Assembly (NCBI RefSeq): GCF_000003605.2
Contig: NW_003108083.1
Coordinates: forward strand, 951,586-978,088
Direction: 5' to 3'
Length of the DNA: 26,503 nt
From: Saccoglossus kowalevskii
Lineage: Eukaryota; Hemichordata; Enteropneusta; Harrimaniidae
This document shows positions 1-12,400 of this stretch, piece after piece (the first letter of the stretch is position 1; each line of letters starts with the position of its first letter). The translations under genes were made by a program, and so were the position numbers. A model generated the notes under the pieces. That model had not been told where the DNA came from. It made no database searches and worked only from the letters and a program-made list of their open reading frames with translations.

Positions 1-538
1 ACGTGCTATGCACTTTTCTACCCATTACATTTTGTACGATAGTCTGAGGCCCTGTACAGAAATAAAATTACATAATACAAAATTGACTAATACTAAAATG
101 AATAATTGTAGACAGATTTCGACATAAAATCGTGTCACTTTTATGTGCGCTAACATCTGCGAAGAGCGAAAAAACTCGTAAGTAGCCTTCTACCTTAAAA
201 TACTTAGACAATAATGCTAGATAAGTACAGTCTTGTCTTTCTGTGTGTACAACATTTTGCCGTAATGGATCAATGGTGTGGATGTGTTTGTCTGTAGGTG
301 AGGAATGGCTCAGGACCCCTTCTCTAAAATGGTAAAATAGTTCAAAGATATTATGTGAAATATCTTACCAACGTAACACAAAGTAAATCAATTGAATTTA
401 AAACCGATAATATGAAAATGTCTGTAAAAGAGCTCAAATACACTTTTTCAATATTATAAAATTCACACATTTCACATCAAATATATAATTGTTGTTTTCG
501 AACTCCCTATTCAAAAGTGCTGGCTACGGGCCTGGGAA

Positions 539-945
539 TCAAGATTTGTTTTCAGTGAACCTTACTACAGAGGGCGCCATCACTCAGAACTGACATGGAG
601 GGTATCAAGATTTGTTTTCAGTGAACCTTACTACAGAGGGCGCCATCACCCAGAACTGACATGGAGGGTATCAAGATTTGTTTTCAGTGAACCTTACTAC
701 AGAGGGCGCCATCACCCAGAACTGACATGGAGGGTATCAAGATTTATATTTGGGGAGGGTGTGTTGGAGCATGGAAGGTCCATTAGTACCTTCCATGGTT
801 GGAGGTACATTTCCTTTCAGTGAACCTTACTACAGAGGGCGCCATCACCCGAACTGACATGTAGATATATATTCTTGGAGGGTGTTATAGGTGGTTCAGT
901 GAACCCTAACACAGAGGGTTCCCATCATTTACTTTCAGTGATCCG
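539..945. repeat. 66-bp tandem repeat with AGAGGGCGCC core
   Basis: Copies begin at 539, 605, 671 and 737 (the last diverges after the start). A further copy lies at about 815-865 and a decayed one at about 893-945. Each good unit holds CTACAGAGGGCGCCATCA. The first three units are nearly identical. Confidence 0.85.
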
Positions 946-1145
946 AGCACACAAAAACCATTTTCACTGTTAATATTTTTATCAATTTCACATGCCATAT
1001 ATTACATTTCATATATACACAATTCATTTATTGATAAATAAGTTGAAATTTGTACACCTAAACCAAATTTATAGAAAAATAGAATTTCATTCATTTTAGG
1101 TAAATTTCATTACAATTATACCACAAACAATATGCAAATAAGTAA

Positions 1146-1225
1146 CACATGTGACCACTTTAACAAATCATGTGGACATCTTAACAAATCATGTGACTAT
1201 TTCAACAAATCATGAGAACACGTTG
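1146..1225. repeat. 21-bp tandem repeat
   Basis: AACAAATCATGT recurs at 1162, 1183 and 1204 with a decayed copy before it. The copies differ at several positions. Confidence 0.6.
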
Positions 1226-3047
1226 AAAAAAACATGCAACAGTAAATGAGTTAGTGACAATCAAGCACCAAATCAATCATTTTATAACTTGAAAATTTTA
1301 CAAATAAAAAATTAGCAAAAATACAGGTTAATTTCATTTTTTTTACATAAAAAAAGAATTTTGTTCCATACAAAAGTAGTGCAAGCTGTTATCTCAATTC
1401 CAAACTGACAGTTACTTAATATCTACATCTCTATTTTGAGACTGCGCTTGTCACAAGACATTTTTGTGCTATTCTATGATACAGCAAGAGAAATATAGTA
1501 AGCCTACTAAGATACCAGTCAATAGTATCAGTCAAGAAACTAGTTCCCTCATAAAAAATGTGCAAGGCATAGTAATATAAAAATTGAACTCTCAGTAAAA
1601 AGACTTCACTTCACATGGTGCTTTTGGGGAGGAAGATCTTAGAAGATAAGTTAGCCTGCCCTCTAGAGGTACATGGAAGAATCAGGCTTGTAAAATTTGT
1701 ACATCTTTGGTATGGCTGCAAAATATGAACGCTTGATTGGACGGATTGTTTTACAACATATTTCATTAAAAAAATATACTAAAAGTGAAATATACAAAAA
1801 AAAGTATAAAAAAAATACAAAGGTGAATATGTTAGTGACACTGACATAAATGGAACAAACAATCCAATGAAAATGAAGGCCTGGTTAGTCACATGATCAC
1901 AGCCAGCCAATCACATATTTTAACACTTCCCTCTTAACTTAGGGGGGCTTCATTCCTGTATTGAGGTGACAACATAATACATTCTGTGTATTCATGAGTA
2001 ATACTGTGTTTTGAAAAGAACACATTGTAACTTACAATATCTTATTATTGTAAACGATTAAACAAAACCCACACATTTGGAATAGTTTATTTTTAAATTA
2101 ATGATGTATGATACAGTTTCACTTTTGCGATGTGTCCATGATGGGGGATATAATCTCCACTAGTTCAAATATAGGTTTGTACAAGGGTGAGAATAATTGG
2201 GATTTATTTTATCCTTGTATGTATTAAGTGTAACTCCATGAATTTCTGTGCAAAAAATAAAAAATCTCAACATTTTCAGTGAACATTCAAATACTATAAA
2301 TGAGTATAATCATTACACTGTTTTCATGTCGCAAACTATTGAAGCGTAAATAAGATTATTATAGAATACTCCCAGTGTACAAAAAATGAGAAAATTCGCA
2401 ATGTTTTTGTGAATCTGTATTAAACAGGCTAGAAATGCTTAAAACATAATTATTCTATTTCAAATGATATCCAGCCACTTGGTTACTTGCCAATCCACCA
2501 ACCACAGCTCACTTACATGGTCACATGTGACAAATCCACCAATCACAACATTTGGGTCCCATTAAAATATTCACAAAAATAGAGAAAAAAAAGATATTCC
2601 TTAAAAAATAAACCATGCACTTTTTTCTTTTAACATACTTCAATAAATCAGGAGAGCTCCAAAACAGTGTAGAATATTGAAACTAGCATTTTGTAATAAA
2701 TAATTTGTGTCTCTTGTATTTTTACAAGTATGTACAATCAAACATTCAATTTTATTTGGACACTCCATGATTTTAAAATTTGTAATATTTCAACCTTATG
2801 TATTCTTATAAATCAAACTTTTCAGGAACTAAAAATATTTCCTTCAGAATACCACCTGTCCTACCCATGATTATTGGTTGAATCCAATATAATGGAGTCT
2901 ATTTTGGAAAAGGGCAGTCCACAGTCCGTCAGCACTGCAGACACATGTTTAAAGCCAATTAGTAAATTAATGTAGAATAGTTGTGTATGATTGGATTCAA
3001 AGACAATTATGACTTTGCCCTGCATTTTGATCATTCATAACAAAACT

Positions 3048-3053
3048 TTTAAT
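3048..3053 (-). promoter_or_regulatory. possible polyadenylation signal (ATTAAA)
   Basis: ATTAAA on the minus strand lies about 140 nt past the stop codon. AATAAA on the same strand occurs further on, at 2751-2756, 2203-2208 and 2086-2091. The sequence does not say which is used. Confidence 0.3.
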
Positions 3054-3191
3054 ACATTGTGAGTTTAAGTGAATCTGAAACATCTAATACATCCTGCCCT
3101 TCCTTCAACTAATAAATGGTATAACCCTCATATTGTTAAAGCATGGAAGATACCATTTGTATAAAGGTAAGTCAAAGTACTTTCAGTTGGG

Positions 3192-3407
3192 TCAATTCCA
3201 AGTGACTGATAATGTTTCACTGGATGATGACGAGAGGTTTCCAGGAGCACTGGAATAACTTGTCACGGTACTGCTCGGTAAACTTGAGTTGTGATAGCGT
3301 TCTCGCCAATGTGCAAAAGTGGACTTCATTAAATTCTTCAAATGCTGATCATGAACCTTGTTACCGAGGCGACGAACTGCTGTATACTGACGCAATCCAT
3401 TGAATGC
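3192..3407 (-). CDS. SFI1: Sfi1-like gene, last coding exon (exon y)
   Basis: It begins with a decayed repeat (AFNGL, Leu where Trp is expected), then STFAHW, the last motif. A Ser-rich tail of about 33 residues follows, with the TGA stop at 3194-3192. The tail has no recognisable domain. Confidence 0.85.
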   Translation of the reverse strand, partial: AFNGLRQYTAVRRLGNKVHDQHLKNLMKSTFAHWRERYHNSSLPSSTVTSYSSAPGNLSSSSSETLSVTWN

Positions 3408-6400
3408 CTAGAAGAATGAGAAAATTGATGAGACTGTAATCAACCAATCACAGCAAATATTCTGATCACATGGTAAAGATGAACCAATCACATGACTTAC
3501 CTCAGACCTGAGATGCTTATTATCTTGTGATGTCATGGCCTTAGCAACGCTAATTTGAATGAAAGCCTTTCTCCATCTACTCCATACAGAGTTGTAGATT
3601 TTGTGAGCAGCCTACAACAGTAAACAAAAAATATATTAAGGCATGAGCCTCAATTTCATAAGAGAAATCATAGCAAAGCAGATTTTTACCATCATTATCA
3701 ATATTTATGATAGTTTAACAGCAAAGAATTGTTTTCCAACCAGTGACATAATTCGCGTAACTTGAATCTATTTCTGGAATAGCTAGAAATTAAACCAATC
3801 AGAAACTATCATATTTGCATAATATGGAATTTGACGGAAAGAAAACTATTATCTGTTTCGTTATTATATTTTCCATTCAAAGTTTAATGTTCAATATTTT
3901 GTGATATCATAGAATGACAGTTTGTGAATCAGCAACAAGTTCATTGCTTGGTTTGCTGGAAGGTATGGTATGGTATGTGCACCATGTTCCATGCAAACAG
4001 GCCTTGTGTTATGCAAATTGCAGCTCATGAATATTAATAGCAACTGAAACTTTGCAAGAAACACAAGTAAGCCAAAATTGAGCATTGCACTATCTTTAAC
4101 CCACAGCTACAGGTGTATAGTATACAGTGGTACAATAAATGATCCCAGGGATAAATTTAATTTTCCATAACCACAAAAGTAATCTGGTGCAGGTCAAATT
4201 CATACATACTATATGTCTAGCAGTGAATTCCTTATCCGCTGTGGATTTCCAAACATTCCAGCAATCTTTTGTCTGTTTTTGATTTCTGCATTTTACAAAG
4301 TTCATCATCTTGGCTTCGTTTCTCCAGTGAAAGGTAATTTTCTTACTGTAAAATAAAATTAGTTTGTTATTTTAAAAAACTGTACAATAAATAATATCCC
4401 TGTAATAGCAACAGAAATGACAGGATTATATGTCTTTGTAATATCTGAAAGAGTTGTATTTAGTGCTTTGTATTTTCTGTCATATGGATCAAATAACTGT
4501 TTACAGTTCTGACTATTAAAATAACAAGTGTTATAGACTACCGGTAAATAAGTCTTTTGTGTAGTAATGCATTATGTTAGCAAATACTGTGCAATACTTT
4601 ATTTTCGCTTGGAATTAATTTTAGCTATTTTCGCTGAAAGGATGATTCAGTGAAAATAAAATCCAGAAAATATACGGTTTTTCCTATATTTTACATTCAA
4701 CTTGTCAAAAAAATAAATTCCATACAAAACACCCAAAAATAAATTCCAGCTAAAATAAAGTATTTTACAGTATATGTTTTTTTTTTGCACTTCCATAACA
4801 TTTTTAGATGACTTGTAAGACGCATCACATAATTACAATTGTTCTTACCATAAGGTTTTATTGTAGTGATCTTCGGCTAATTCCATCATGTCCCTCTCAT
4901 TCTGTCTTTCTTCTTTCTTGTGACGAACAAAACACTTCCATTTCTTGACTACATGCCTTTGTATCAAATACTGCCGATGTCTGTCTGCTTTCAGTTCCTG
5001 GATTTGTTTCCTCCACTGCAACAGACTCTTCAGCAGTTGTCTTTGGTTTCTTTTCTCCAGTGCAAGATGCAGTACTTGTTTCATTCTTACACTATGCTGA
5101 TAGGTTTCTTTCCAGTGAGTGAGCACACCCTGAAGTAACGAACGTTGTTTTCGAGCTGTAATTACTTTCTCAATTACCGCCATCTGCTTCTCCTTTTTCA
5201 CCACCCGACTCCACTCGCGAATTGACTTTTGACTCAGTTTTGTCAAATAGTGTTCAGTTGCAGTGATTCTCTTCTCAGATTCAGTTTTCCAGTAAAGCAA
5301 CACTGAGCGTAATTTGTTTCTTCTACATGCATTCACAAGAATTTCCCCATTCTCTCTTCTCACTTTGTTGCCTAGGGAACAAAATGAGGTAAATCAGTGA
5401 AATTGAAAACATAAAAATGATCAGTATGCACAATTATAGTTTTGATCTTAAAATCAAATTTAATTGAAAGTACAACTATTTATTTTAACCGGTATTAAAT
5501 TAAACAACCCCAAATACTTATTTTAGAATTCGTTTTCACTGTAGCCATATTAATTAAAACACTGATAATAATCAAAAACTTGGTGAAAGGTGTACCACAG
5601 TTACTGCAGTGTTAGCTGTGTGACTTTTTAGATGCACTAACACAGCTGTTCACCTGCTGTTACTGATCATTGGTTAGATGGTATTACCTTTAGCCCATTG
5701 GCTCCAGAAGGTAACCGTGGCAACCATCTTCTCCTTTAGTTTATTTTCTGCAAAGATTTCTGCCTTTCTCTTGTACTCCATCGCTAGAGTCCACCTTGAC
5801 CACACCTGGTGAAATAAGCGCATTAGACCGACTAAGTTTCCCATCGACATTCAATTATTACTCAGTAACTTGATAAATGTTGATAATTTATCTTTATTGA
5901 AATTACAAAGCCCAATACTAATTATGATTGAGTAAACCACCCTGCGAGGGAAGCGAGAATCAAGACTGAGAAATGCAGTAATCCTGAGATTACAAATCTA
6001 TTTTGTATACCAAGCTAGAAAAATCTTTAGTCAAATCTAAATGAATGAAAATGAAAACAACATTGCTTGCAACACAGTTGATTTGTCAGCCAATTCGCTG
6101 ATGATATTACTGGTTAGGTGTACAGAACTAATTGGCAGTCACATTGAGACCACCAGAAGACCCAGCTTATAAAGAAAGGTTAAAATAGCACATGTCAGTG
6201 TCACTAACAGGGTGGCTCACCTTTCTTAATGTTGTAGTTCTAATAAATCTGTTCATTTTACTATCTCTACTGTACTGCTTCCATTCGTTCATAACGGACT
6301 GTAACAACCTGTTATCCCGTTTGTGTGTATGAACCTCCACTATTTCAGTGCGAGTTTCTGATACAATGTATTCATTTTTCCAGATGTCAAAAGTGCTCGC

Positions 6401-9400
6401 CATCTGAAAGAAAAAACAAAATTCATTACATGATTTAACAATGAAAAATCTTGTTTTATAATTCCAATTTTGATGCCAAGTTTATTTTGTTTTGTGAAAA
6501 GCATTTCAAATTCTATCAATTCAGCTCAAATAAAAAATGGCGGGAAAACAGTACTATTTCACTGTCGAAATGCTATATTTCCTTACTACTGTAAAATATT
6601 TTATTTTAGCTGGAATTAATTTTCGCTGAAAAGACTTTTTGGCTGTTTTGTATGGAATTTATTTTCACTGATTTTTGACGAGTTGAATGTAAAATATAGG
6701 AAAAAAGATATATTCGCTGGATTTTATTTTCACTGAATCATTACTTCAGCAAAAATAGCGAAAATTAATTCCAAGCGAAAATAAAGTATTTCATATTCTG
6801 ATGCAACATTTTGTACTTATATTTTTCTTAAAATAAACCGACATGAGGCCAACAAAAATAAATGATTTATTACTAAGTCATGTGTGTCAGTTTAAAAGGA
6901 GGCTGTTCACAACCTTTTGGTGGTTTCTTCCTAAATGTAGTAAAAAATGGAGAAAAAACAGGGGGAGCAAATCACTGCACCAGAAAACAAACTTTTTTTA
7001 GCCTCATTTTCCATTACTTTATATTTTGCTCAATATTTTTTGAAAAAAATATGGTTTCATTTTTTTAAAGCAAAAAAAATTGACTTTGGCCGTGAAACCA
7101 AACAAGCAGCCGGTCGGCTGAGATAGCTCGGCTGTTAGCAATGCACATTTCAATTATTAAAAGAACAGAAGATATCATTACAAATGAACAATATGTATAG
7201 TATCGGGACTTGTTGTTTTCAACAAGAAGTCAAAAATATCACTTTTCACCAACAATGACAAAAATAATCATCAAAATTAGATAATTGAAAATATTATCAC
7301 GAAATTAACAAACCTGAAAGAGGTCCACATGTAGTACCTATATATGTAATATCAAAGCAATTGGAATTGCGGTTTTTAACAAGAAGTCAAAAATATCACT
7401 TTTTACCAAAAATGACAAAAATATTCACCAAATTTAGTAAATTAAATATATCATTACAAATTGAACAAATCTGAGAGAAGTCCACATGTAGTACCTATAT
7501 ATGTAATATCTAAGCAATTGGAATTGCGGTTTTTAACAAGAAGTCAAAAATATCACTTTTTACCAAAAATGTCAAAAATATTCACCAAAATTAGAGAATT
7601 AAAGATATCATTACAAAATGAACAAATCTGAGAGAGGTCCACATGTAGTACTTATATATATAATATCAAAGCAATTGGACTTGCGGTTTTTAACAAGAAG
7701 TCGCAAATATCACTTTTTACCAAAAATGACAAAAATATTCACCAAAATTAGAGAATTGAAGATATCAACATGAAATGAACAAACCTAAGAGAGGTCTACC
7801 CAAGGTACATATACACCAAGTATCAAAGCATTCAGGCTAGTAGTTTTCAAGAAAAAGTCGAAAAAGTAAAACATTGAAACGGACGACGACGACGGACAAT
7901 CACTCATATGATAAACTCCGCTTGACAAAGTCGACAGCGGAGCTAAAAAAGCAGATGTTTCAGAGAAGTTTGTTTACCTGTCTTATCATAGATTTCTCTC
8001 TGAAATCTAACATCATCTTTCTCTGTTTGATTCGCTTCTGTATTTCATGGATCCATCCATTGAAGCATCTAGAAAATAAAAAAAGTAAACACAATAGATA
8101 ATGTTGGTGATAATGTCATAGGAATGTGAGGTCATAAGAATGAGATGTCATGGGGACGTCATGCCATAGGAACGCCATAGAGACGTGATGTCATAGAGAC
8201 GTAATGTCATGGGGACGTGATGTCGGGAACAAATAAATAAATTTTGGGTGATAGTGCCACATCTCATACAGACATACTAGTAATATCATAGTCAGTATGT
8301 CATAGAGATAAGTCATATGGACATGTCATAGTGACCTTAATTCACATGGATGTGATGTCATTGGAACATGTCATAGCAACAGGATGTCATAGAGATGTGA
8401 TGTCATAGGGGCATGAAGTCATACGAGCTCAAGATCTTAGGTATGCGATATCACAGGAACATTAACAAAGCCACAATGTATAATACATTTGATTTTTAAA
8501 ACGCTTGTCATTTTTATCTGAACTCATTAACATTGTATTATAATTTACATAATCTCTACTAAATCAACATGATCCAAACAATCATTGATTGCTTTGTACA
8601 TGTATATCTATTGCAAAAAATGTTAGTGAGATATCTTTGCAGGAAAAATCTGTGAGTGAAACAACTTACTTTCTCTTGACTACTTCGTTATAATAATCTC
8701 GGCTCATGATTGATTTCTCTGTATTATCCACCCATTTCCTGAAGACATTAGCAATCTGCATTTCCCTGTATTCTTGGCAGTATCTATCGGCAATGTCACG
8801 CATCTTGGCACAATTCCGTGCCTGACTCCTCCAGTGATGGACGATGAGCTTCAGGCGATACTTCAGTCTTTTCTGTTCTTCGATGTGTTCTTTCCACAAA
8901 TAGAAACACTGCAAGATAAAAGTTTGTGAATATGCTCGTCATTAAACACTGTGGCAAAATGAAAGCCAGCAATGAACTAATTTTTTTTGGAACTAATCTC
9001 CAACAAATTTAAAAGTGTCAGTACCCGAGAATTAAACTAATGATGGATTTTGTTACCTTGCATAAAGTACTCCTGGTATAATGCCTTTGACCTTTAGTGA
9101 TTAATGCACACTCCCTCCACTCGATGAACATACTTTGGACCATTCTAGTCTCTGTGTGCTGTCTGTATTCACATGCTAGTTTATTCTGACGATGAGAAAG
9201 CCACCATTGCGTAAATGTCTTCATCAGTGTTTTACGCATTTGTATTTGTTGATACTCCTCACATTTGCGTTTGTTTTCTTTACGTCGTCTAACTTCTATA
9301 TGCCATGCCATCAGAGTTCTGTAATAAATAAACATGTAAATGCATTTAGTTGTTTCACACTCACAAGTAAACAAAAGTTAAGAGAAGAATCAGTCTATGA

Positions 9401-12400
9401 AAACAAACTGAATATTAGTTAATAAAAGAGTTAAAAAAAACAGTTTCAAATACAAAAAAGTCATAAAAACAAAAGAACCAGTCCATAAAAACAAAAGAAC
9501 CAGTCCATGAAAACAAAAGAACCAGTCCATGAAAACAAAAGAACCAGTCAATTAAAAAAAAAAGGCAAATCAAAACAAATATACACAGTTTGCACAATTG
9601 CGACTATATTTAAAAAAATAAAATGTTTTTTTCAAATTGACTATTAATTTTGAAGGATATATCCAAATTGTCTGAAAAATACAGTGTAAAATATTTTTTA
9701 ATTTCCTATTGGTTATTGATAGTAAAATATCAGCTAATTTTGTTGTAATAGTGTTTAGCACTAAAATGCATACATGTGGTGAGACAGTGGGTTTCTAGTT
9801 TTGTTTGCACCAACTTTATTTTCATTTTTTCCTCGTTTAATACTTAAACACAAATGTACACTAATGATTGTAACAGAATAATTTTGTAATGTTTTTGTTC
9901 AAAGCAATAAATTTAAATTCAAGATAAAACAGTGAAAGTCTACAATGAAGTAACGTATGTGAGGTTGAAAAGATCTGTAATGTCTGCACACATTGTCCAC
10001 AACTATCTGTAAAATATACAGAATTGTATGGTTATCATCGCCTCTATTTTGCGAAAGAACAGGTTAACGTGACCAACATTATTTGTGAATATTTGCGTTT
10101 CGACTTACTTTGAGGCTAGATTGGTTTCATATATGATCTTCATCTGTTGCAGCTTATGAGTTTCTTGTCTCCACACTCTCCAACACTGTTGAAGTCGTCT
10201 GACTTCAAAGACGCAAGTCAAGTTCTTAGAGATGTCACTCCACATCCTATTCTGAATTGCCCAACAATGCCATCTCTGTAGAATCTCCTTCAATCGATTC
10301 TCAACGATGACATCATGCCGGTAATCTACTTCTGTTTTCTGGGATAATCGCAGTTGCCACACTCTAAAGGCCTGAATCAAAGCATAGAGTGAATCGTTAA
10401 TTATGTTTGCAATTCCATGATTAGAGGTAGTTGGTTACCATTAAAACTTTATTGAATTTTACAATATGGTTTCAGTTTTTGCTGTTGTTTACAAAACTCA
10501 GATAAAAGTATATGGTGATCAAATGCTTTAACAGAATCCTATACAAAATGTTTCAAATATATAATTTTTTGCATATTTTCTACAAAAAAATAATTCATAC
10601 TGGGAAAAAAATTAATAATCATGTAACACTTGATTGTGATCATTTTTTTACCCAAATTTATTTTGTCCAGTACCTGTGGTAAGTAAATCTTAATTTACCC
10701 ATTAAAAGTGTTTACTCTTACAAAATGTCAAGATTTTCATGACTTGTAAAAGTCACCAACATTTGACTCTCACCAATTAAAATAACTTATGGTACTTTGA
10801 CTTCCGTATGCATATACAACATAACAATAGTCAGGTGATCAACTTTGAAACAGACACAATGCAATTAACACTTACCATTGACCTGCAACGCTTTTCTTGA
10901 AATGCAAGCATTTTCTTTTGTTGTTCAACCCTCTGTCTAGCAACTTCAAGCCAGCCATAGAATGACCTAGTACATGAATGACATTATGCGGGTTATAACA
11001 AATATTAGGAACTGATGATATATCACAATTTATGCATGAATTGAATGCAGTGCCAATATTATGACAGAACGTGTTAGATAGATTCTACATGCTATACACC
11101 ACTAGTACTACTCTGTAGATACTTGTACAGCAAAATATGTCATGACTTAAGCATAGCACAGGAAACAGCACTGGTGAAGATTACCGGTAGTCTAATAAGT
11201 TCTGTAATTTTATTATTATATTTAAAACCTTTCAGTTGTTTTCCAGAACCATCTTCCATTCACATTTAGCAGAAATATGAGCACTATGTGACTGTTCTAC
11301 AGGGTGTGAGCCAGCCACCAGTCCACCTACCAAACGAACTGGCAACTTTGATTTTGGACTGGCAACTTTTTCCCATTTTTCTGTTTTTTTCTACTGTTCT
11401 TTGATAATTTTACCAAAATATTTCCAAAACCATCTACATTGTTTTGTACTGGCAGTTGCAAATTCCTGGCTAATAGCCTGTTGTTCTAATTGGTTTAAAT
11501 TTGAACCTCTAAGTTGCATACAAGATAACGTTTAAATAAAGTTATTCATCATTATAACGCACATTGTAGTACCCAGACATTCTAGGAAAAGCACTTGGTA
11601 ATAATTACAACAATTAATAGTAATTTTTCCTTACCTTTTAACAATTGCATTGTTATGATATTCAGTCACTCTGTTCACTTGTTGTCGTCTTAGTTTCCAG
11701 ACTGAGAAACATTCTTTAAGCGTATTCATAGCGATATACTGCCTCATCTTGCGAGCCCGACCTTCCATTCGTACATTTTCTGATACGTAATCCTGCCAAT
11801 TGGTGACAATACCCTGAATTTGACGACGCTCGGCAGTCTAGAATGAAACAACAGAAATTGAGGGGAATGTCTTGGCAAACATTTCCATCATCACCTTACG
11901 CTTGGACAACAATTTGAAAATAAACTGGATGTCTGGTTTCTGCCCAGTTTTCCAGCCATAACTGTTTTCAGCAGACATATGCAGACATATACCGGGAAAA
12001 AAAATTGTGAAAATAGAAACACTTCTTGATCATGTAATGGACGCATAACATACATAAAACAGTCACATTCAGTAAAGATAGTCACATAGTCCAGTGAAAG
12101 ACAATGTAAATCAATCTGTACGAAACATGGTTATAATACAACTCAGGTTTTAAAATACATCAAAAAAACATTAAAATATAGTATAATACACCAATACATG
12201 GTGTAATACATTAAAACAGTGTAATACATTAAAACATAGTGTAATACATTAAAACATAGTGTAATACATCAACCCATAGTGTAATACATCAAAACATAGT
12301 GAAATACATCAAAACATAGTGTAATACATCAAAACATAGTGTAATACATCAAAACATAGTGTAATACATTAAAACATAGTGTAATACATTAAAACATAGT

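Larger units (their letters stand above)
1..3191. other. 3' flank of the Sfi1-like gene, no gene seen
   Basis: No coding exon, RNA gene or second gene could be supported here. The stretch is AT-rich and holds a 66-bp tandem repeat (539-945) and a 21-bp repeat (1146-1225). Part of it nearest 3191 is presumably the 3' UTR. Confidence 0.6.

Noticed and set aside
3212-3403. Plus-strand frame overlapping the last exon
   Set aside because: Shadow of exon y; no independent evidence.
6221-6403. ATG at the start of exon t as the start of a separate shorter gene
   Set aside because: The acceptor CAG directly precedes it and the frame continues in phase through exon s, so it is an internal Met.
7118-7140. 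tRNA gene
   Set aside because: Only a D-arm-like segment is present; no anticodon arm, T arm or B box follows at the right distance.
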